A stretch of DNA of 64,000 bases from Candidatus Delongbacteria bacterium (GCA_041675285.1 JBAYTZ010000013.1:1-64000), one strand, 5' to 3'; counted from the stretch's first letter, positions 51,876 to 61,338 are shown. Program-made: numbers and translations. The notes: generated from the letters alone by a model not told the origin.

Positions 51876-53311
51876 GCCGGCACCTCCAGGTAGCGGACGG
51901 CGTCCTCCAGCAGGGCCTGCAGCGGCGCGGGGATCCAGAGCCCCAGCAGCAGCACCAGGGCCATCAGCACCAGGATGGGCGTGACGGTCAACCGGTCCTC
52001 CACGTCCGCGGCCTGCGCGACGCCCGCGTCGTCCCGGGGCGCCGGTCCCTGCACGACCCGCAGCACGGTGGCGCCCATCCCGAGGAAGACCATCAACAGA
52101 AAGCCCAGGAACAGCGCGCCGGGCAGATACTGACCCGACTGGAAGGCCCCGCGCAGGATCGAGAACTCGCTGATGAAGGGCGCGAAGGGCGGCGAGCCGG
52201 TGATGGCGATGAACCCGGCCAGGAAAAGCGAGCCGGAGACCGGCATGCGGCGCAGGACGCCGGAGATCTCGTCCACCTGCTTGCTGGCGTAGACGCGATG
52301 GATGTTGCCGGCGGAGAGAAAGAGCACGCCCTTGCCCAGTCCGTTGGCCAGCACGTGCAGCAGGGTGCCCCAGAGCGCCGCCTTCCCCAAACCCAGTCCC
52401 AGCGCCAGGATGCCCATGTGTTCCACGCTGGACCAGGCCAGCAGCCGCTTCAGGTCCCGCTGCCCGATCATGAAGACCCCGGCCACGGCCATGGAGAACA
52501 GCCCCATCACCAGCAGCAGGCGTGAGACAAAGGGGCCCTCGCCCGCCACCTGGCAGAGGTGCGTGACCCGCAGCAGGGCCAGGAAGGCGCAGGCCGTGAC
52601 TCCGGCGGCCAGCGTGGCGCCCACCACGCCGGCGGCCTCGCCGTAGGCGTCGGGCTTCCAGGTGTGCATGGGCGCCAGGCCCATCTTGGTGCCGTAGCCC
52701 ACCAGGAGCAGGATGTAGGCCGCCCGCAGCCAGGGCCGCGAGAGCAGCGGCGCCTGCTCCAGCAGACGCCCCACCGTCAGGGTGGTCCCGCCACCGCCGT
52801 AGAAGGAGGAATAGGCCAGGAAGAAGGTCCCCAGCAGCGCCAAGGCGATGCCCACGGAACCCACCAGCAGGTACTTCCAGGTGGCCTCGATGGAGCGCGG
52901 CGTGCGGTTGAACCAGATCAGCGGCGCGGAGAACAGCGCCGTCGCCTCCACGGCCACCCAGAGCAGACCCAGGTGCTGGGCCAGGATCGCCAGCGCCATG
53001 GCGCCGGGCAGGGCCGTCAGGCAGGAGACGAACACGCGGTTGGGGCGCTCCGTCCGCCGCTTGAGATAGCCCACGGCGTAGAACCCGCAGCTGAGATCCA
53101 GCACGGAGATGAGCAGCAGGACCAACCGCCCCGGTGCGTCCAGCGCCAGCCACTCGCCGGCGGGAAGCAGGTCCGGCCACAAGAGGACGGCCCAGATCAG
53201 CAGGGCGTGGACCAGCGCGGAGAGCGGCAGCAGCCAGGGCCGCCGCCCGGCGGGCAGCAGCCAGGCCAGCGCGGCCAGCAGCAGCGGAGCGAGGATCAGG
53301 GCGAGGGCCAT
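51872..53311 (-). CDS. HyfF/NuoN-type proton-pumping membrane subunit
   Basis: This encodes 479 aa with about 13-14 membrane segments of the MrpD/NuoL/M/N antiporter family. Conserved charged residues for ion transfer are visible in segments such as VAVEATALFSAPLI, WKPDAYGEAAGVVGA and RDLKRLLAWSSVEHMGI. Named HyfF by position and similarity. It overlaps the large subunit by four bases and follows hyfE closely. Confidence 0.9.
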   Translation of the reverse strand: MALALILAPLLLAALAWLLPAGRRPWLLPLSALVHALLIWAVLLWPDLLPAGEWLALDAPGRLVLLLISVLDLSCGFYAVGYLKRRTERPNRVFVSCLTALPGAMALAILAQHLGLLWVAVEATALFSAPLIWFNRTPRSIEATWKYLLVGSVGIALALLGTFFLAYSSFYGGGGTTLTVGRLLEQAPLLSRPWLRAAYILLLVGYGTKMGLAPMHTWKPDAYGEAAGVVGATLAAGVTACAFLALLRVTHLCQVAGEGPFVSRLLLVMGLFSMAVAGVFMIGQRDLKRLLAWSSVEHMGILALGLGLGKAALWGTLLHVLANGLGKGVLFLSAGNIHRVYASKQVDEISGVLRRMPVSGSLFLAGFIAITGSPPFAPFISEFSILRGAFQSGQYLPGALFLGFLLMVFLGMGATVLRVVQGPAPRDDAGVAQAADVEDRLTVTPILVLMALVLLLGLWIPAPLQALLEDAVRYLEVPA

Positions 53312-53314
53312 GGC

Positions 53315-53956
53315 TTAGTCCTTCAGCGCCACCAGCCGGCTCGTGTCCAGCGACGAGAAAGTGCGGCTGATGTGGTTGACGATGATTCCGATGACGAAAA
53401 TGGCCACGAAGAGATCCAGCAGGACGCCCATCTCGACGATGAGCGGCATGGCCTCCACCAGCAGCATGCCGAAGATGAAGACGCCGTTCTCCAGGGTCAG
53501 GTAGCCGATCACCTGGCTGACGGCCTTGAGCCGGGTGGTGATGAAGATGAACCCGGTGAGCAGGGTGGCGATGGAGGCGGGCACGAGCAGCGTGGCCGCG
53601 TGCTCGGGCGCCAGGGGCAGGCGACTAGTGGCCACCAGCGCGAACACCGTTCCCAGGGCCCCCAGCAGCATGGAGGGCATCAGGCCGATGAGCGGTTCGA
53701 CCTCGCGCTTGATGTCCACGCTGCGCATGGTGCGCGCCAGGATCAGCGGAAAGACGGCCCCCTTGAGCACCACGGCGGCCAGCGCCGCCGCCCACGAGGC
53801 GAGGCCCAGGTCGTGGTGCAACAGGAGCGGGATCAGTCCCAGCAGCGCGCCCTGGACGGCCACCGTGCGGATCACGGTCAGGATGCGGCTGGTGGCCAGC
53901 GCGAACAGGTTCAGCGCCAGCACGACCATCAGCAGTGCGTTGAGCAGGGAAATCAC
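53315..53956 (-). CDS. HyfE-type membrane subunit
   Basis: This encodes 213 aa with six or more membrane spans. LNALLMVVLALNLFALATSRI, RTVAVQGALLG and the C-terminal GMLLVEAMPLIVEMGVLLDL, FVAIFVIGIIVNHI are typical of HyfE/NuoK-like subunits (an N-terminal extension of NuoK). It lies 4 bp from hyfC and 3 bp from hyfF. Confidence 0.9.
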   Translation of the reverse strand: MISLLNALLMVVLALNLFALATSRILTVIRTVAVQGALLGLIPLLLHHDLGLASWAAALAAVVLKGAVFPLILARTMRSVDIKREVEPLIGLMPSMLLGALGTVFALVATSRLPLAPEHAATLLVPASIATLLTGFIFITTRLKAVSQVIGYLTLENGVFIFGMLLVEAMPLIVEMGVLLDLFVAIFVIGIIVNHISRTFSSLDTSRLVALKD

Positions 53957-53959
53957 CGG

Positions 53960-54862
53960 TCACCTCACCAGCAACAGGAAGCCGAAGCCACAGAAGAGCA
54001 GGGCGCCCATCAGGAAGTAGGGCACCTGCCGCATGCGCAGCCGCGCCATGACGGACTCCACCACGCCGATGAGCACGGCCAGTCCCAGCAGTTCCAGGGC
54101 CAGCCACAGTCCGTCCAGCCAGCCGGAATCCGCGTGGAAGGGCAGCCCCGCCTGCAGCAGCAGGCTGCCCAGCACGAAGAGCTTGAGCGCCGCGCCGTAG
54201 TGGATGGCGCCCAGCAGCGGACCGCTGTGATCCAGCACCATCACCTCGTGGATCATGGTCAGTTCGAGATGCGTGTTGGGATCGTCCACCGGGATGCGGC
54301 TGCACTCCGCCAGCAGCACGACGAAGAGGCCGATGGAGATCATCGCCAGGGGCGCCGCACCGGCCGACCCGACGGAGGCCAGGGGCTGCAGCATCGTCCC
54401 CAGCGAAAGGGAGCCGGAGAGACGCGCCAGCACCAGCAGGGCCAGGAAGATCGCCGGTTCCGTGAGACAGGCGAAGGTCAGTTCGCGCGAAGCCCCCATG
54501 CCCTCGAAGGCCGAGCCCGTGTCCAGCGCCGCGGCGGTGGTGGCGAACCGTGCCAGGCCCAGCAGGTAGGCGAACAACACCAAATCCCCCTGGAAGGAGA
54601 TCACGGCGGGCAGCGGTCCCAGCGGCAGGAGCAGGCCGGCCAGCAGCGTGGCGGCCAGGGCCGTGGCCGGACCGGCGCGGAAGATCCAGGTGCTGGTCGT
54701 GCTCAACACCATGTCCTTGCGCAGCAGGCGGAGCAGGTCGTGGTAGGGCTGCAGCAGGGGCGGGCCCGTCCGGCCCGCGAACCAGGCCTTGGTGCGGTTG
54801 ATCACCCCAAACAACAGGGGCGGCAGGCTGAGCAGGAGCAGGATGTGCAACAGATGGTTCAT
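53960..54862 (-). CDS. HyfC/NuoH-type membrane subunit
   Basis: This encodes 300 aa with about eight membrane spans. The NuoH/HycD signature is visible: NRTKAWFAGRTGPPLLQPYHDLLRLLRKD near the N-terminus and AECSRIPVDDPNTHLELTM. This subunit connects the peripheral arm to the pumping subunits. It overlaps the upstream hyfB by four bases. Confidence 0.93.
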   Translation of the reverse strand: MNHLLHILLLLSLPPLLFGVINRTKAWFAGRTGPPLLQPYHDLLRLLRKDMVLSTTSTWIFRAGPATALAATLLAGLLLPLGPLPAVISFQGDLVLFAYLLGLARFATTAAALDTGSAFEGMGASRELTFACLTEPAIFLALLVLARLSGSLSLGTMLQPLASVGSAGAAPLAMISIGLFVVLLAECSRIPVDDPNTHLELTMIHEVMVLDHSGPLLGAIHYGAALKLFVLGSLLLQAGLPFHADSGWLDGLWLALELLGLAVLIGVVESVMARLRMRQVPYFLMGALLFCGFGFLLLVR

Positions 54863-56841
54863 CGCGGTTCCCCCACGCTGGCCAGGAGCATGAGTCCCAG
54901 CAGGGCGGCCAGGAGGTAAAGGATGTAGTGCTGGGTCAGGCCCTGCTGGAAGACGTGCAGGCCCTGCAGCAGACCGGTCACGCGCTTCCAGGCCGGGCGC
55001 AGGCAGCGCTCCAGCAGCAATTCAGGTTTGGGCGCGGGCTGGCGGACGGGCGCGGGAAAGAGGCCCTGCGGGCGCGCCGGGTGCGCGTGCAGGCCGAGGT
55101 CCGGAGCCAGCAGCCCCGTCACTGTCTGCGCCAGGGAGCCGGCCGTGGTCTGCATGCGTGTGTCGGGCCGGGCGTAGCCGCAGTCCCAGGTGGGGCCGCG
55201 CGCCGCCCGGCGGAAGCGCCCCCGGCCCAGCCACACGATCAACCCACCCAGAACCAGCAGCAACAGGGCGCAGGCGCTGAGCCAGCCCAGGGCCAGCCGG
55301 GCGTCGGCCGGGAAGCCACCGCTCGGGGCGCCGGACCAGACCCCCGCCGCGGCCAGCAGGCTGGGCAGGGCCAGCCCGGGCGCCAGGCCGAGCCCCAGGG
55401 CCAGGGTCGCCGCCAGGGTCATGGGCGCCAGCATCAGGGCGCCGGGATCGTGGGCCCGCTCCGCCCCGGGGCTGCGGGCCGTGCCCAGAAAACCCGTGCC
55501 CAGCGCCTTGCCGAAGGCCGCCAGGGTCAGCGCGCCCGCCAGGGCCAGGCCGGCGGCGGCCGCGCCCGTCAGACCCGCGGGACTGGCCGCCTGGGCCCGG
55601 AAGCAACCCAGATAGAGCAGCCACTCGCTCACGAAGCCGTTCAGGGGCGGCAGGGCGCAGGCGGCCAGGGCACCCAGCGCGAACAGGGCCGTCACCCGCG
55701 GCATGCGCCCGCCCAGCCCGCCCAGCTGATCCAGCCGACCCGTGCCCGTGGAGTGCAGGACCGCGCCGGCGCCGAAGAACAGCAGCGACTTGAAGAGCGC
55801 GTGATTCCACATGTGCAGGAGCGTGCCGCCCAGCCCCAGCAGGATCCACAGCGGCTGCTGCTGCGCGCGCCCCAAGAGGGCCAGCCCCAGGCCCATCACC
55901 ATCACGCCCATGTTCTCCATGCTGCTGCAGGCCAGCAGGCGCTTGAGCTGCGGCTCCCCCAGACCCCGCGCCATCCCGGCCACGGCGCTGCCGGCGCCCA
56001 GAATCAGCAGCACGGCCCCCCACTCCGTCGGCAGGCCCGCCAGCAGGCTGCTGACCCGCAGCAGGCCGTACAAGCCCACGTTGAGCATCACGCCCGAGAG
56101 CACGGCCGAGACCTGGCTGGGCGCGCCCGCGTGCAGGCCGGGGAGCCAGACGTGGAGGGGCATCAGGCCGGCCTTCAAGCCGAAGCCCAGCAGCGCTAGC
56201 AGAAAGAGCACGCCCGCGCCGACCGCCGGCAGGCTGGTGGCGTCCAGCAGCAGCGAGCCCGTGAGGCGCTGCCAGAGCGCGAAGAAGGCGATCAGGCAGA
56301 GGGTGCCGGCGTGGGTGGCCACCAGGTAGATCCAGCCCGCCTGGCGCACGGCGGGGTCCTCCTCCTCCACGGTGGCGGCCAGCCAGGCGGCGAGCGCCAT
56401 GGCCTCCCAGACCACCAGGAAGAGCAGGCCGTCGCGGGCCAGCAGCACCAGGCCCATGGAGGCGCCCAGCAGACCCAGCGCGCCGTCCAGCCGCCGGCTG
56501 CCGTGGCTTGAATGCTGGGCGGGACGGTAACCCAAGCCGTAGAGCGCGGCCAGAGGCGGCACCAGGAACACGGGCACCAGGAACACGGCCGCCAGCGCGT
56601 CCAGCCGCAGGGCCAGCCGGCTGCCCTGGATGCCCCAGGCCGCCTCCAGCAGCTCGGCGTCGCCGCCGGGCAGAAAGGCCGCCAGCCCGAGCAGACCCAG
56701 CCCTCCGCCCCCCAGCATCAGCCCGGCCGCCCAGCGCTGGGCGCGCCGCCGGCCGTCCGGAGTGGAGACCGGCAGTCCCGCGGCTCCACTCAGGGCGTAG
56801 AGGGCCAGACCGCCCAGGATCAGCTGCAGGGACGGGCTCAC
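54859..56841 (-). CDS. HyfB/NuoL-type membrane subunit, second copy
   Basis: This encodes 660 aa with about 16 membrane spans of the antiporter family, with ACSSMENMGVMVMG in the charged-helix region and WNHALFKSLLFFGAGAVLHSTGT. The C-terminal part carries the WDCGYARPDTRMQTTAGSLA block shared with its neighbour. It is clearly paralogous to the protein encoded directly upstream (56838-58850). Start and stop overlap both neighbours by four bases. Confidence 0.9.
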   Translation of the reverse strand: MSPSLQLILGGLALYALSGAAGLPVSTPDGRRRAQRWAAGLMLGGGGLGLLGLAAFLPGGDAELLEAAWGIQGSRLALRLDALAAVFLVPVFLVPPLAALYGLGYRPAQHSSHGSRRLDGALGLLGASMGLVLLARDGLLFLVVWEAMALAAWLAATVEEEDPAVRQAGWIYLVATHAGTLCLIAFFALWQRLTGSLLLDATSLPAVGAGVLFLLALLGFGLKAGLMPLHVWLPGLHAGAPSQVSAVLSGVMLNVGLYGLLRVSSLLAGLPTEWGAVLLILGAGSAVAGMARGLGEPQLKRLLACSSMENMGVMVMGLGLALLGRAQQQPLWILLGLGGTLLHMWNHALFKSLLFFGAGAVLHSTGTGRLDQLGGLGGRMPRVTALFALGALAACALPPLNGFVSEWLLYLGCFRAQAASPAGLTGAAAAGLALAGALTLAAFGKALGTGFLGTARSPGAERAHDPGALMLAPMTLAATLALGLGLAPGLALPSLLAAAGVWSGAPSGGFPADARLALGWLSACALLLLVLGGLIVWLGRGRFRRAARGPTWDCGYARPDTRMQTTAGSLAQTVTGLLAPDLGLHAHPARPQGLFPAPVRQPAPKPELLLERCLRPAWKRVTGLLQGLHVFQQGLTQHYILYLLAALLGLMLLASVGEPR

Positions 56842-58850
56842 GGCGTCCCTCCCGGCTGGGCCGGCATGCGCCAGAGTTCGGCCAGATCCTGCACGGGCAG
56901 CAGCGTGCCCAGCAGCAGCACCACGGCGATCAGGATGTAGAGCACGTAGGTCTGGCTGAGTCCCTGCTGGAAGCGGTGGAACCAGTTCAGCCGCCGGCTA
57001 AGCCGCTGCAGGGCCGGCAGCAGCAGGCGATCCAGCACGCCGTCGCGGACCTCGGTGCGCAGGGTGGCCGGACCCGGAAAGGTCCCCTGCACCTCGCGGC
57101 CCTGGCGCTGGGCGCGCAGGATGCCCCCGGAGAGCAGGACCAGCGGGCGGGCCAGCCCGGAGGCGCTAGTCTGCATCCGGGCGTCGGGCCGGGCGTAGCC
57201 GCAGTCCCAGGTGGGGGCCGCGGCCGGCCGGGACGCCAGGCGGAGCAGGCCGGCCAGCAGCAGGGCGGCCAGCAGCGCCAGCAGCGGCTGCAGGACACCC
57301 AGGGCGCCCAGGGCGTCAACGCCGGCCAGGGGCGGGCTGAGCAGCGGAGCGGCCGGCAGCCAGGCGTCGATGGTCCGGTCCAGCAGCGGCGCCACAAGCG
57401 CGGGCGCCAGCCCGATGGTCAGACAGCCACCGGCCAGCACCAGCATGGGCAGGCGCATGCTCCAGGGAACCTCCGTGGCCCCCTCGGCAGCGGGCGTGCG
57501 CGCCTGTCCCAGGAACACGGCGCCGAAGACTTTGATGAAGCAGGCCAGGGCCAGCGCCCCGATCAGCGCCAGGGCGGGCACGGCCAGCGCGGTGGCGGCG
57601 CTGCCGACGCTGCTTGCGGCCCCCTGCAGCAGTCCCAGGAAGATCAGCAGCTCGCTGACCAGGCCGTTCAGGGGCGGCAGTCCGCAGATGGCCACGGCGC
57701 CGATCAGGAAGAGGGCCGCCGTCCAGGGCATGCGGCGCGCCAGGCCGCCCAGGCGGTCGAGGTTGCGCGTCCCCGTCTGCCGAAGCACGGCGCCCGCGCC
57801 GAGGAAGAGCAGGGCCTTGAAGAGGGCGTGATTCCAGACGTGCAGCAGACAGCCGCCCAAGCCCAGCGTCACCAGCAGGGGATGGCCGCCCGAGCGCCCC
57901 AGCAGGGCCAGCCCCAGTCCCAGCAGGATGATGCCGATGTTCTCCACGCTGTGCCAGGCCAGCAGGCGCTTCAAGTCGTGCTGGCCCAGGGCCTGGATCA
58001 CCCCCAGCAGGCCACTGATCACGCCCAGCAGCAGGACCAGTCCGCCCCAGGCGGGGGGCGGCGCGGGCAAGAGGGAGAGGAAGCGCAGCAGTCCGTAGAT
58101 GCCCATCTTCAGCACGACGCCGGACAGGATGGCGGAGACGTGGGTGGGCGCGGCGGCGTGGGCCGGCGGCAACCAGACCTGCAGGGGCGCCAGGCCGGCC
58201 TTGATGCCGAAGGCCAGCAGGGCCAGCAAAAAGACCGCCAGCGCGGCTCCGGGCCCGATGCCGCCGGCGACGACGGGCCGCAGTTCCAGCGTGCCCAGGC
58301 TGGCCTGCCAGATCGCGAACAGGGCCAGCAGGGCCAGGGTGGCCACGTGGGTGGCGGCCAGGTAGAGCCAGCTGGCGTGGCGGGTCTCGGGCAGCTCGTG
58401 GTGCGTGGACACCAGGAAGAAAGCCGCCAGGGCCATCAGCTCCCAACCCAGGAGGAAGGCGGCGGCATGGCGGGCCACCAGCAGCAGGATCATGCCGGCC
58501 AAGAGCAGGCCCCAGTACAGCGGGGCGGGCTCCCGGCCAGCGGATTCCCGCGCGTAGCCCAGCCCGTAGAGGGCGCCCAGGCCGCCCACCAGGAAGACGG
58601 GCGCGAGAAAAAAGGCGCTCAGCGCATCCAGACCCAGGCTGGGATCGCCCAGCGTCGGCCAGTCCAGCCGCAGGCCCAGCGGAGCGGCGCCCGCCAGACT
58701 GCCCCCCACGCCCACCAGACCCAGCCCTCCCGCCAGCAGCGCCAGGCCCGCGGAGAGCCGACGGCTGCCCGGCCGGCCGTCCAGCAGCGCGGGCAGGCCG
58801 CTCAGAGCGACCAGCAGTCCGGCCAGCAGTACCAGGGTCAGCGGATTCAT
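56838..58850 (-). CDS. HyfB/NuoL-type membrane subunit, first copy
   Basis: This encodes 670 aa with about 16 membrane spans: WHSVENIGIILLG, WNHALFKALLFLGAGAVLRQTGT and the C-terminal WDCGYARPDARMQTSASGLA. It is the first structural gene of the operon. With the next gene it forms a tandem duplication of the HyfB subunit, so the complex could hold three antiporter-like modules with HyfF, and pump more ions per electron pair. Confidence 0.9.
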   Translation of the reverse strand: MNPLTLVLLAGLLVALSGLPALLDGRPGSRRLSAGLALLAGGLGLVGVGGSLAGAAPLGLRLDWPTLGDPSLGLDALSAFFLAPVFLVGGLGALYGLGYARESAGREPAPLYWGLLLAGMILLLVARHAAAFLLGWELMALAAFFLVSTHHELPETRHASWLYLAATHVATLALLALFAIWQASLGTLELRPVVAGGIGPGAALAVFLLALLAFGIKAGLAPLQVWLPPAHAAAPTHVSAILSGVVLKMGIYGLLRFLSLLPAPPPAWGGLVLLLGVISGLLGVIQALGQHDLKRLLAWHSVENIGIILLGLGLALLGRSGGHPLLVTLGLGGCLLHVWNHALFKALLFLGAGAVLRQTGTRNLDRLGGLARRMPWTAALFLIGAVAICGLPPLNGLVSELLIFLGLLQGAASSVGSAATALAVPALALIGALALACFIKVFGAVFLGQARTPAAEGATEVPWSMRLPMLVLAGGCLTIGLAPALVAPLLDRTIDAWLPAAPLLSPPLAGVDALGALGVLQPLLALLAALLLAGLLRLASRPAAAPTWDCGYARPDARMQTSASGLARPLVLLSGGILRAQRQGREVQGTFPGPATLRTEVRDGVLDRLLLPALQRLSRRLNWFHRFQQGLSQTYVLYILIAVVLLLGTLLPVQDLAELWRMPAQPGGTP

Positions 58851-58903
58851 CGGGCGGCGTGCTTCCTGATTGGTTCAAGGCGAACGCGACTCGCGGGAGT
58901 CCG

Positions 58904-59590
58904 TCAGGCGACGCGTGGCGGGATGCCGGCTTCCGCCGCGGCCACCAGCGCCAGGATCTCCTCCCGCGGGCCCTGGGCGCGCAGGGCCTGGCGCAGGCCC
59001 GGGTGCTGCAGCACGTGCGCCAGATGGGACAGCAGGTGCAGATGGGCGCGCACCGTCGGGCTGATCAACGTGAACAGGATCGAGACAGGCTGACCGTCCA
59101 GCGCGCCGAAGTCCACCGGATGGTCCAGGAAACAGAGGGTGATCTGCGGGCGGACGATCTGCAGCACGATGGGATTGCGCACGTGGGGAATGGCGATGCC
59201 GTCGCCGATAGCCGTCGTGCCCAGCAGTTCACGGGCCAGCAGGACCTGGTAGAGAAAGTTGCGGTCCACCTCGTCGGGCACGTGCAGGACGTCCACCACG
59301 GCCCGGAGCACCTCCGCGCGGTCCCGGCCGCCCACCCGGTAGGCCAGTCCGCCGGCCTTCAGCGCCAGCGAGACGCTGGGCAATTCGGCGGAGGCGTCGT
59401 GGTCCTCCTGGAAGATCTCCGGCGAGAGCGGGATCCGCCGGGCCGTGGCCCACTCCAGCAGCTCGGCGCGGCTGAAACGGTACTGGTCGCCCACGCGGTA
59501 GGCGGGAATGGTCTGCAGTTTGATCCAGCGGTAGACCGTCTTTTCGGTGACGTTCAGCAGGCGCGCGGTGTCGCGAACGGAGAGTTGCAT
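58904..59590 (-). CDS. HTH-EIIA regulator (excisionase-type DNA-binding domain plus PTS IIA)
   Basis: This encodes 228 aa. Residues 1-55 form an excisionase/MerR-like winged helix (LSVRDTARLLNVTEKTVYRW, YRFSRAELLEW). Residues 75-228 form a nitrogen-type PTS EIIA domain with the phosphoryl histidine in GDGIAIPHVR (His136). No PTS membrane component is near, so it probably works as a phosphorylation-controlled regulator of the operon that starts 53 bp downstream. Confidence 0.9.
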   Translation of the reverse strand: MQLSVRDTARLLNVTEKTVYRWIKLQTIPAYRVGDQYRFSRAELLEWATARRIPLSPEIFQEDHDASAELPSVSLALKAGGLAYRVGGRDRAEVLRAVVDVLHVPDEVDRNFLYQVLLARELLGTTAIGDGIAIPHVRNPIVLQIVRPQITLCFLDHPVDFGALDGQPVSILFTLISPTVRAHLHLLSHLAHVLQHPGLRQALRAQGPREEILALVAAAEAGIPPRVA

Positions 59591-59658
59591 GCGAAGGCCA
59601 TCCCTGAAATGATCCCGTCTCTGGACAACCTAGGACATCACAACGGTTCTTTGCCAGC

Positions 59659-59770
59659 TGGCAGGAAGAACCACAGAGGCACAGAGACACAGTAAGACAA
59701 ATAGAAAAGAGGGACTCGTGGCGTCCCTCTTCCTGCCAAATCATGTCTCCGTGTCTCTGTGACTCTGTGT
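59659..59770. repeat. Intergenic palindromic element E2 (CACAGAGACACAG family)
   Basis: Arms 59670-59692 (ACCACAGAGGCACAGAGACA...) and 59749-59770 (its complement with a few changes) enclose a 9-bp perfect hairpin (59707-59715/59723-59731, AAGAGGGAC) and an extra 10-bp pair (TGGCAGGAAG at 59659-59668 with CTTCCTGCCA at 59729-59738). It has the same architecture as E1, between a protease 3' end and the regulator gene. Confidence 0.8.
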
Positions 59771-59790
59771 TGAAAACTAGAGTGGGCGAG

Positions 59791-61338
59791 TTATTGCCGG
59801 ATGCTGATCACCCGGAGAAAAGCCGGCGCCGTATCGGCGACCAAGGTCACCCCCGGTTCCGTCACCTCCAGCAGCGGCGTCCAGGGGCCACCCACCGCAG
59901 CAGCCCCCTCAACGCGCCACGAGGTGGTGTTGAGCGTGGCCGTCCAATCCAACTGCAGGCGGTTCGTTCCCGGCAGATAGCTCAGCGTGGCACTGGCGGG
60001 CAGGGGCACGGCCTCCGGATCCAGCGCGTCCAGGGTCAGCAGGCCCGTGTTGCCGGGATCCAGCCAGTCGCGCAGCCGCGTGGCCGCCGTCGAGCCGCGG
60101 TTCCAGCTCATGGAAAACTTGCCGTACCAGTCCGAGGTCTGGCTGGAGCAGCTGGCGTAGCCGCCGTGCAGCTGGCCCACCACGCGGTGGTTCTGGTCGA
60201 AGATCGGCGAACCCGAGCTGCCGCCCTCGGTGGTGCCGTCGTCCCAGTCGGCCACCTTCCAGTGCGATCCCGTCACGCCCGAGTTGCCCAGGTAGCGGTC
60301 CGAGATCAGCGCCTGGTTCTCGAAGCTGATCTTCTTGATGTCGCCGGAGGGGTGATGGATGCAGACGCCCTGGGTGGCCGCCTCGTCCACGGCGCTCCAG
60401 CCCGCCCAGACCGGCTGGTAGCTGGCGGGAATGGCGTTGTTCAGCTCCAGCAGCGCGAAGTCGGAGTCCGCCAGGGTGGCGCGCCGCACGCAGCCCTGCA
60501 CCGAGTGGTTGGTGGGGCCGTTCTGGTTGCTGCAGCCGACGCTCTGGTAGTTGAACATGAAGATCCAGCTGGTCTCGCCGCCCAGGCAGTGGTTGGCCGT
60601 CAGCAAATAGCGGCGCATGTCCTGGGCCGTGTTGTTCACCAGCGCGCCCGTGCAGATCCGGAAGCCGCCCCCGGTGAGGATCATCACCACGCTGCGGATC
60701 TCCGTCCGCCAGGGGTCGCCCTCCGGGCAGGCCACGTTGTTGTTGCAGGCGCCGGAATCGCCGTAGTCGCGCTCGGCGGCCAGCCCGAACACGTTGCGGT
60801 AGGCGTGCACCACGCGGCTGATGCCCACCCGGCCGGGGAAAGCCGCGTCCGCGGGCTCGGCGTACTCCAGGGTGAGGGCATCGCCCGCCAAGGGCTGGGT
60901 GGCAAATTGTCCGTCGGGGTTGTGGTTGAAGTCCGTGAACGCGCCCAGCACCTGGCTGCGGTCGTCGCCGTAGAGGAAGAGCCGCGCGCCCGGCGGCAGG
61001 TCGAACTCGTCGTAGAGCAGGTTGAGGGAGTGGGCGCCCGGGCTGCTCAGGCGCAGGCGCCAGAGGCGCGTGCCGTCGGCCAGCGTGTCACAAACACCCA
61101 GGCCAAGCAGATCCAGGCGCAGATCCTGGGGGGCGCCGAAGCGGAAGGGCTGGTCCTTGTCGGCCCCGGCGTCCTCGGCCAGCAGCGCCGCGTGATCCAC
61201 GGCGGGCAGCGCCACGGTGGGCGGCGTGCCGCGCAGGTCGAGATCGAAGGACGGCGGGGTGCCGCCGGCGCTCAGCTGGGCCCGGCAGGTCAGCGGCAGG
61301 GCCAGCAGGAACAGGGCCGTCAGGGCGTGCTTGGACAT
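59791..61338 (-). CDS. Secreted trypsin-like (lysyl endopeptidase-like) serine protease
   Basis: This encodes 515 aa with a signal peptide ending at CRA (about residue 20); the mature protein would begin QLSAGG, a glutamine at +1. Chymotrypsin-fold catalytic residues are seen: TANHCLGGE near 249, DSDFALLELN near 292 and TTEGGSSGSPIF near 372. Cysteines flanking the site (CNNNVACPEGD, CSNQNG, CVRR) suggest disulfides. A C-terminal beta-sandwich of about 80 aa (from ASATLSYLPGTNRLQLDW) follows; it resembles fibronectin-like tails of FCB exports but not a canonical T9SS sorting domain. The ATG at 61336 has GGAGAA upstream. Confidence 0.88.
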   Translation of the reverse strand: MSKHALTALFLLALPLTCRAQLSAGGTPPSFDLDLRGTPPTVALPAVDHAALLAEDAGADKDQPFRFGAPQDLRLDLLGLGVCDTLADGTRLWRLRLSSPGAHSLNLLYDEFDLPPGARLFLYGDDRSQVLGAFTDFNHNPDGQFATQPLAGDALTLEYAEPADAAFPGRVGISRVVHAYRNVFGLAAERDYGDSGACNNNVACPEGDPWRTEIRSVVMILTGGGFRICTGALVNNTAQDMRRYLLTANHCLGGETSWIFMFNYQSVGCSNQNGPTNHSVQGCVRRATLADSDFALLELNNAIPASYQPVWAGWSAVDEAATQGVCIHHPSGDIKKISFENQALISDRYLGNSGVTGSHWKVADWDDGTTEGGSSGSPIFDQNHRVVGQLHGGYASCSSQTSDWYGKFSMSWNRGSTAATRLRDWLDPGNTGLLTLDALDPEAVPLPASATLSYLPGTNRLQLDWTATLNTTSWRVEGAAAVGGPWTPLLEVTEPGVTLVADTAPAFLRVISIRQ

